This document shows positions 7,064 through 9,524 of a stretch of DNA of 9,524 bases, one piece after another (position 1 is the stretch's first letter; the number at the start of each line of letters is the position of its first letter). Location: contig JAOZMT010000019.1 of NCBI GenBank assembly GCA_029934175.1, positions 4,485-14,008 on the forward strand, in the 5' to 3' direction. The position numbers were made by a program, and so were the translations under genes. The stretch comes from Victivallales bacterium (lineage in GTDB: Bacteria; Verrucomicrobiota; Lentisphaeria; Victivallales; JAUVCU01). The notes below the pieces were generated by a model that was given only the letters and a program-made list of their open reading frames with translations, made no database searches and was not told the DNA's origin.

Positions 7064-7220
7064 AATTGGCGTTGTTTTTAATGCCGTCCAACAATTGTTT
7101 TGACAGGATAACAGGATTTTCAAGATAGACAGGATTATTTTGAAAATTTGATATTAAATTTCTGCTTAATTCTTCTCAATAATTTTTTTGTTTTGGACGG
7201 CGTAAAGAACAACGCCAATT
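7064..7220. repeat. 157-bp element bounded by 28-bp inverted repeats
   Basis: The arms 7064-7091 and 7193-7220 match at 25 of 28 positions as inverted repeats (AATTGGCGTTGTT...GCCGTCCAA). The interior holds three copies of ACAGGAT at 7103, 7111 and 7129 and no gene. A further half-copy of the arm lies at 7979. The structure resembles a small non-autonomous foldback/MITE-like element. It occupies the space between the 3' ends of aat and the DUF2726 gene, so a role as a convergent transcription barrier is possible. No U-run follows either arm closely enough for a classical terminator. Confidence 0.6.
7103..7135 (+). repeat. ACAGGAT short repeats (three copies)
   Basis: ACAGGAT occurs at 7103-7109, 7111-7117 and 7129-7135. 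Similar ACAGGAT-rich intergenic tracts are, as I recall, scattered in several bacterial phyla; here they fill the centre of the inverted-repeat element. Confidence 0.5.
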
Positions 7221-7224
7221 TCTC

Positions 7225-7740
7225 CTATATTTGTATGAATTCTGACAGTTGATTGCGAATATCGCCTATATCATAATGCTTTGCTGTTTTTATATGAACA
7301 ATTGGAATTCCTGCTGAAAATAGAGCATTGTCTACAAATAAATCTCTGTCAATCCTATCTTGTCTTTCATGCGAGCGATCATCCAATTCAATCATACAAG
7401 CAAACGATAAATCATCTTTATAGCATAAAGCAAAATCTATATGCTTAGCTTTAATTTTAGCAAAAGCTCTACCCCATTCTTTATTAGATAAACCAGGGCG
7501 TGGTTTTATAACATCAGCAAATCTAACTTTTGCGAACAGTGCATAATTATCACCAATTGCATTTTGTAAAACATGATAAAACTTCAACTCAGATTTAGTA
7601 AAGATAGACTCTTGTTTTACATACCAAGACCTTTTTGTTTTACATAAAAAGATTAATAAACATATAAATAAAAAACATACAATAGCAGCAAGTGCAATAG
7701 GATGACTTATCAAATACCTCAAATAATTTTCAATTCCCAT
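7225..7740 (-). CDS. membrane-anchored DUF2726 protein, nuclease-like
   Basis: A 171-aa protein with a single hydrophobic segment at about 14-34, followed by KTKR, which suggests an N-terminal anchor with the rest in the cytoplasm. The soluble part matches the DUF2726 pattern: LKFYHVLQNAIGDNY, then LFAKVRFADVIKP at 68-80, HIDFALC at 100-106, IELDDRSH at 117-124 and DLFVDNALFSAGIPIVHI at 133-150. D102 with E118-x-D120 resembles the active site of Vsr/DUF559-type nucleases, so a DNA-processing activity is plausible but unproven. The start ATG (7738-7740) is preceded on the minus strand by AGGAG about 6 nt away. It stands alone, between repeat elements, transcribed toward aat. Confidence is high for the domain and low for the function. 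Confidence 0.85.
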   Translation of the reverse strand: MGIENYLRYLISHPIALAAIVCFLFICLLIFLCKTKRSWYVKQESIFTKSELKFYHVLQNAIGDNYALFAKVRFADVIKPRPGLSNKEWGRAFAKIKAKHIDFALCYKDDLSFACMIELDDRSHERQDRIDRDLFVDNALFSAGIPIVHIKTAKHYDIGDIRNQLSEFIQI

Positions 7741-7758
7741 AATTTTCTCCTATTTTTT

Positions 7759-7795
7759 TGCGGCTTATGCAATTTTCCTATTTGCATAAATCGCA
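7759..7795. repeat. inverted pair of the 13-mer motif, leader of the DUF2726 gene
   Basis: TGCGGCTTATGCAA (7759-7772) and TTGCATAAATCGCA (7782-7795) pair at 12 of 14 positions around a 9-nt loop. On the minus strand the hairpin ends about 8 nt upstream of the ribosome binding site of the DUF2726 gene, where it could influence translation or bind a protein. The flank GATTA after it is identical to that of the pair at 8863. Confidence 0.6.
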
Positions 7796-7822
7796 GATTA
7801 ATATCAAGCATAAACTCTTTTC

Positions 7823-7921
7823 TTAAAACCGCATAAGATTTTGGTTGTGACAACAATTGCTAACAAGCATATTTTGTTCTTTAAAATCATCGTTTTCAAT
7901 AGCATTTTTTAAATTTTTCAT
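7823..7921 (-). CDS. possible 32-aa ORF, unknown (doubtful)
   Basis: An ATG at 7919-7921, preceded by AAGAGGAAA on the minus strand, opens 32 codons (MKNLKNAIENDDFKEQNMLV and a Cys-Cys-His-Asn stretch) and closes at TAA. It lies upstream of the DUF2726 gene in the same direction. It may be a small protein, a leader peptide or the remnant of a lost gene. There is no recognisable family. Confidence 0.2.
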   Translation of the reverse strand: MKNLKNAIENDDFKEQNMLVSNCCHNQNLMRF

Positions 7922-7950
7922 TTTCCTCTTATTTTAGTTATTGCAACATT

Positions 7951-7963
7951 TGCGATATGTGCA
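7951..7963 (+). repeat. dispersed 13-mer TGCGATATGTGCA (intergenic)
   Basis: Exact match to the consensus in non-coding sequence, same variant as that at 6001, followed by AAGTTATT. Confidence 0.6.
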
Positions 7964-7978
7964 AGTTATTATTTAATG

Positions 7979-8001
7979 GGCGTTGTTTTTAATTCCGACC
8001 A
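7979..8001 (+). repeat. solo copy of the 28-bp element arm
   Basis: GGCGTTGTTTTTAATTCCGA followed by CCA matches 7069-7091 at all but two positions. It is in the same orientation as the left arm of the 157-bp element and inverted relative to the right arm at 7193, so the DUF2726 gene is itself flanked by inverted arms. Confidence 0.55.
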
Positions 8002-8020
8002 CTATTTATAAAGATTTTTA

Positions 8021-8467
8021 ACCACTAATAGACACCAACTGAACACTAATAAAAACAATCTTAACTCGTTGACTTTACGAAATAAAATTTATAAAGTCTT
8101 TTTTAGACTAGTTTCAACAATGTCTTTACACTTTGAGCTAAAAAAGTCAAAAAACCGTCGGAGTTCCGCTTTCAAGCGGATAGCAACATAAAGCGATTTA
8201 TCGCTGGTTCGGACTCAAAAACAATCTTAACCGTTTAAGGACAGACTGTTATCAAAACATAGCTAAAGCTATTTACATTACTGTCCGCTTGAAAGCGGAA
8301 CTCCGACACTTTAAATTCCTAGCCTAAAGTGTAAAGTCGTTTTTAAGTGCAATTTGAAACTAGCCCTTTTTTATTATATAAATATATATTAGAATAAATT
8401 TTATAAACAATAGAAATGTAAAGTTTTATATTTTCTTATTAGTGTTTTGTTAGTGTTTATTAGTGGT
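8021..8467. repeat. 447-bp imperfect palindrome (foldback element)
   Basis: Nested inverted arms share one centre: 8021-8052 with 8436-8467 (28 of 32 matching, built on CACTAATA/TATTAGTG), 8108-8117 CTAGTTTCAA with 8354-8363 TTGAAACTAG (perfect), 8125-8140 with 8320-8335 (14 of 16), and 8158-8180 with 8284-8306 (perfect, 23 bp). There is no ORF of note inside. The outer mismatches are mostly transitions that still allow G-U pairing. It could be a non-autonomous transposable element or the template of a long structured RNA. The truncated ORF at 8479 ends directly at its right side. Confidence 0.75.
8158..8306. repeat. pair of inverted REP-like hairpins (BIME-like)
   Basis: Each arm is a hairpin by itself: CCGCTTTCAAGCGG has 6-bp stems and a 2-nt loop, preceded by GGAG at its foot. 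The mirror copy at 8284-8306 ends in CTCC. A GGAG/GTAG tetranucleotide at the foot of a small hairpin, in head-to-head pairs, is the pattern of REP sequences mobilised by RAYT (IS200/IS605-related) transposases. Further hairpins lie between: AGCGATTTATCGCT (8192-8205) and ATAGCTAAAGCTAT near 8262-8275. No RAYT gene is in the window. Confidence 0.5.
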
Positions 8468-8478
8468 GAATATTTCAA

Positions 8479-8745
8479 TTAATAAACGAAGTTAGGAACA
8501 TCCACTGTTCCATAAGACTCTACTCCAATTTCAATGACTGATTGAGCTGCATATATTGCTTTTTGATAAAATTTATCCTTAATTGCATTTTCTGCATTCT
8601 CTAAAACTTTATGCATCCCAGCACAAGCTCTAGAAATATGTCCCCATTTTATCCAACCATAATCATCCATAACAGAGTCAAAACTTTGTGATATAATTTG
8701 CTTGTAATCAGATTTGTTTATGTTTACTTGATATTTAGTGAGGCT
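8479..8745 (-). pseudogene. truncated ORF resembling the C-terminal part of SWIM zinc-finger proteins
   Basis: The open frame on the minus strand runs from 8745 (just after an in-frame TAA at 8746-8748) to the stop at 8479. An ATG at 8670 gives 63 residues, and matching sequence may begin earlier (SDYKQIISQSFDSV). The segments DDYGWIKWGHISRACAGMH and ENAIKDKFYQKAIYAAQSVI look like the region after the zinc finger in bacterial SWIM-domain proteins, as I recall that family; the CxCxnCxH finger itself is absent. The C-terminus ends abruptly beside the right arm of the large palindrome. I read it as the remnant of a longer gene. The family call is tentative. Confidence 0.35.
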
Positions 8746-8754
8746 TTAGCCTCA
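8739..8754. repeat. small palindrome TGAGGCTTTAGCCTCA
   Basis: Stem of 7 bp with a 2-nt loop, at the upstream end of the truncated ORF and overlapping its last upstream stop. It is adjacent to CTTGTCCTACTTGTCACACA, a short ACTTGTC-type tandem tract (8760-8785). No T-run follows on either strand, so a terminator role is weak. Confidence 0.4.
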
Positions 8755-8862
8755 AGCATACTTGTCCTACTTGTCACACAAGTCCCACTCTCTAGTTTTT
8801 TCCAAAAAGTCTTATAATCCATTATTTTTTATTAAATTACTCATTTCGCAAGTTCCTTTTTT

Positions 8863-8900
8863 TGCGATTTATGCAATATTAAATATTTGCATAAATCGCA
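8863..8900. repeat. perfect inverted pair of the 13-mer motif downstream of the four-helix gene
   Basis: TGCGATTTATGCAA (8863-8876) and TTGCATAAATCGCA (8887-8900) pair perfectly over 14 bp around a 10-nt loop. It begins 6 nt after the stop of the minus-strand gene that ends at 8907, the position expected of a terminator hairpin. On the minus strand, however, the stem is followed by an A-run, not a U-run. The arrangement is like uptake-sequence pairs that double as terminators in Neisseria and Haemophilus, by analogy only. Confidence 0.65.
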
Positions 8901-8906
8901 GATTAT

Positions 8907-9518
8907 TTATTTTTTTCTATAATTCACTCTTGCATTATACATATTTTCTCGTAGTCCACCTTTTGCAACAAACTCTTCTTCTAATTGTTTTATTTGACGA
9001 TTTAACAAAAAAGTGCATTGGTTAATCAAACAAATTACTATATTTGCAGATACATTTGCTGGACGAGTTTTAAAGAAGTTGACAAATATTAAACACAAAT
9101 GTTCTTCTGAAGAGTGGGACTTTTGAGACTCTTGAGACAAGTGTGGAATTTCTGGCATTTTTATTTTCCCTGACGATAGCTTTCTTACATAAGTTGCTTC
9201 TTTAGAATTTTTATCCCACAACTCATATTCTCCAGTTCTCAAATAATCGTGATAATCTTCTAACAATTCTTCTAAACTTGCTCGTGCGACATTAGTCAAT
9301 TTAATTTCAGTTTCTTTAGATGTTCCTGATGCCATTGAGCCTTCTATTATATTTTATTTCCCACTTCGTGCAGCTTGCACCATTTGATCAATTGTTCGAT
9401 CATATTTTCTGAAAAATCTTTTACAAAAGATAAACGAACAATCATAAATTATCACTGATTTCTGATAACTTAATAGTTTTTTATAACTACCATGTTGTGG
9501 GATAAATCCGTTAGACAT
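8907..9518 (-). pseudogene. four-helix-bundle suffix-domain protein with internal stop
   Basis: Read through, the frame gives 203 codons of a four-helix-bundle protein (23S rRNA intervening-sequence-like family with the 'suffix' domain). Residues 1-54 run from MSNGFIPQHGSYKK to DQMVQAARSGK. Codon 55 (9354-9356) is TAA, and the frame continues as NIIEGSMASGTSKETEIKL, LEELLEDYHDYLR, LWDKNS and the suffix NQCTFLLNRQIKQLEEEFVAKGGLRENM. Family members read AARSGKQNIAEGS here, so a CAA to TAA change explains the stop. A linker with SQESQKSHSSEE corresponds to the family's variable stretch. An ATG at 9335 could restart a 142-aa product lacking helix 1. The role of the family is not firmly known. Only 6 bases lie upstream in the window, so the start at 9518 rests on the conserved N-terminus. 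Confidence 0.8.
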
Positions 9519-9524
9519 TATAGA

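Larger units (their letters stand above)
7741..8478. other. 738-bp gene-free interval made mostly of repeats
   Basis: No convincing gene is visible. From left to right it holds the leader of the DUF2726 gene with an inverted 13-mer pair, a short decayed or dubious ORF on the minus strand, another 13-mer copy, a half-copy of the 28-bp arm, and the large palindrome. I see no tRNA or recognisable riboswitch. Confidence 0.6.

Noticed and set aside
8762..9025. Plus-strand 87-codon ORF
   Set aside because: It runs through the inverted 13-mer pair and antisense to the conserved four-helix gene; its hydrophobicity comes from AT-rich antisense codons.
9354..9356. Alternative genetic code reading TAA as glutamine
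   Set aside because: TAA ends queD, several array genes, rnc and aat at positions expected from family lengths, so TAA is a normal stop here.

Overview
The window is AT-rich DNA (roughly 30% GC by eye) from a bacterium that is probably Gram-negative. It encodes an O-antigen ligase/polymerase-like membrane protein and leucyl/phenylalanyl-tRNA-protein transferase (Aat). Taxonomy is uncertain. Low-GC host-associated lineages such as Elusimicrobiota or Vampirovibrionia/Melainabacteria would fit, but nothing here settles it.

Left part (1-7028, all plus strand, tightly packed). queD (6-carboxytetrahydropterin synthase, queuosine pathway) is followed by a 66-aa two-helix membrane protein. Next comes the main feature: five tandem paralogous genes at 715-3913, each about 212 codons with a 640-bp period, encoding stand-alone PD-(D/E)XK nuclease-fold proteins that resemble the N-terminal domain of type I restriction HsdR subunits. 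No helicase, methylase or specificity gene is nearby. Each gene's last codons carry the ribosome binding site of the next gene, and the fifth does the same for rnc (RNase III), which starts at TTG. rnc is followed with a 1-nt overlap by a 599-aa Wzy_C/O-antigen ligase-like protein with C-terminal TPRs, then with a 29-nt overlap by aat. The array therefore sits inside what looks like a housekeeping transcription unit. Its copies are mosaic, which suggests ongoing gene conversion.

Right part (7029-9524, genes on the minus strand). This part is gene-poor and repeat-rich. It holds a 157-bp inverted-repeat element, a membrane-anchored DUF2726 (nuclease-like) gene, and a 447-bp imperfect palindrome (8021-8467) containing a pair of REP-like hairpins. 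It also holds a truncated ORF resembling the C-terminal part of SWIM zinc-finger proteins, and a four-helix-bundle suffix protein gene with an in-frame TAA at a normally conserved glutamine codon.

Across both parts a near-palindromic 13-mer, TGCGATWTRTGCA, occurs 13 times exactly on the two strands. It is found inside genes in different reading frames and as inverted pairs between genes. It behaves like a dispersed genome signature (an uptake-sequence-like word, a protein binding site, or a mobile repeat) and is, with the nuclease array, the most interesting signal here.
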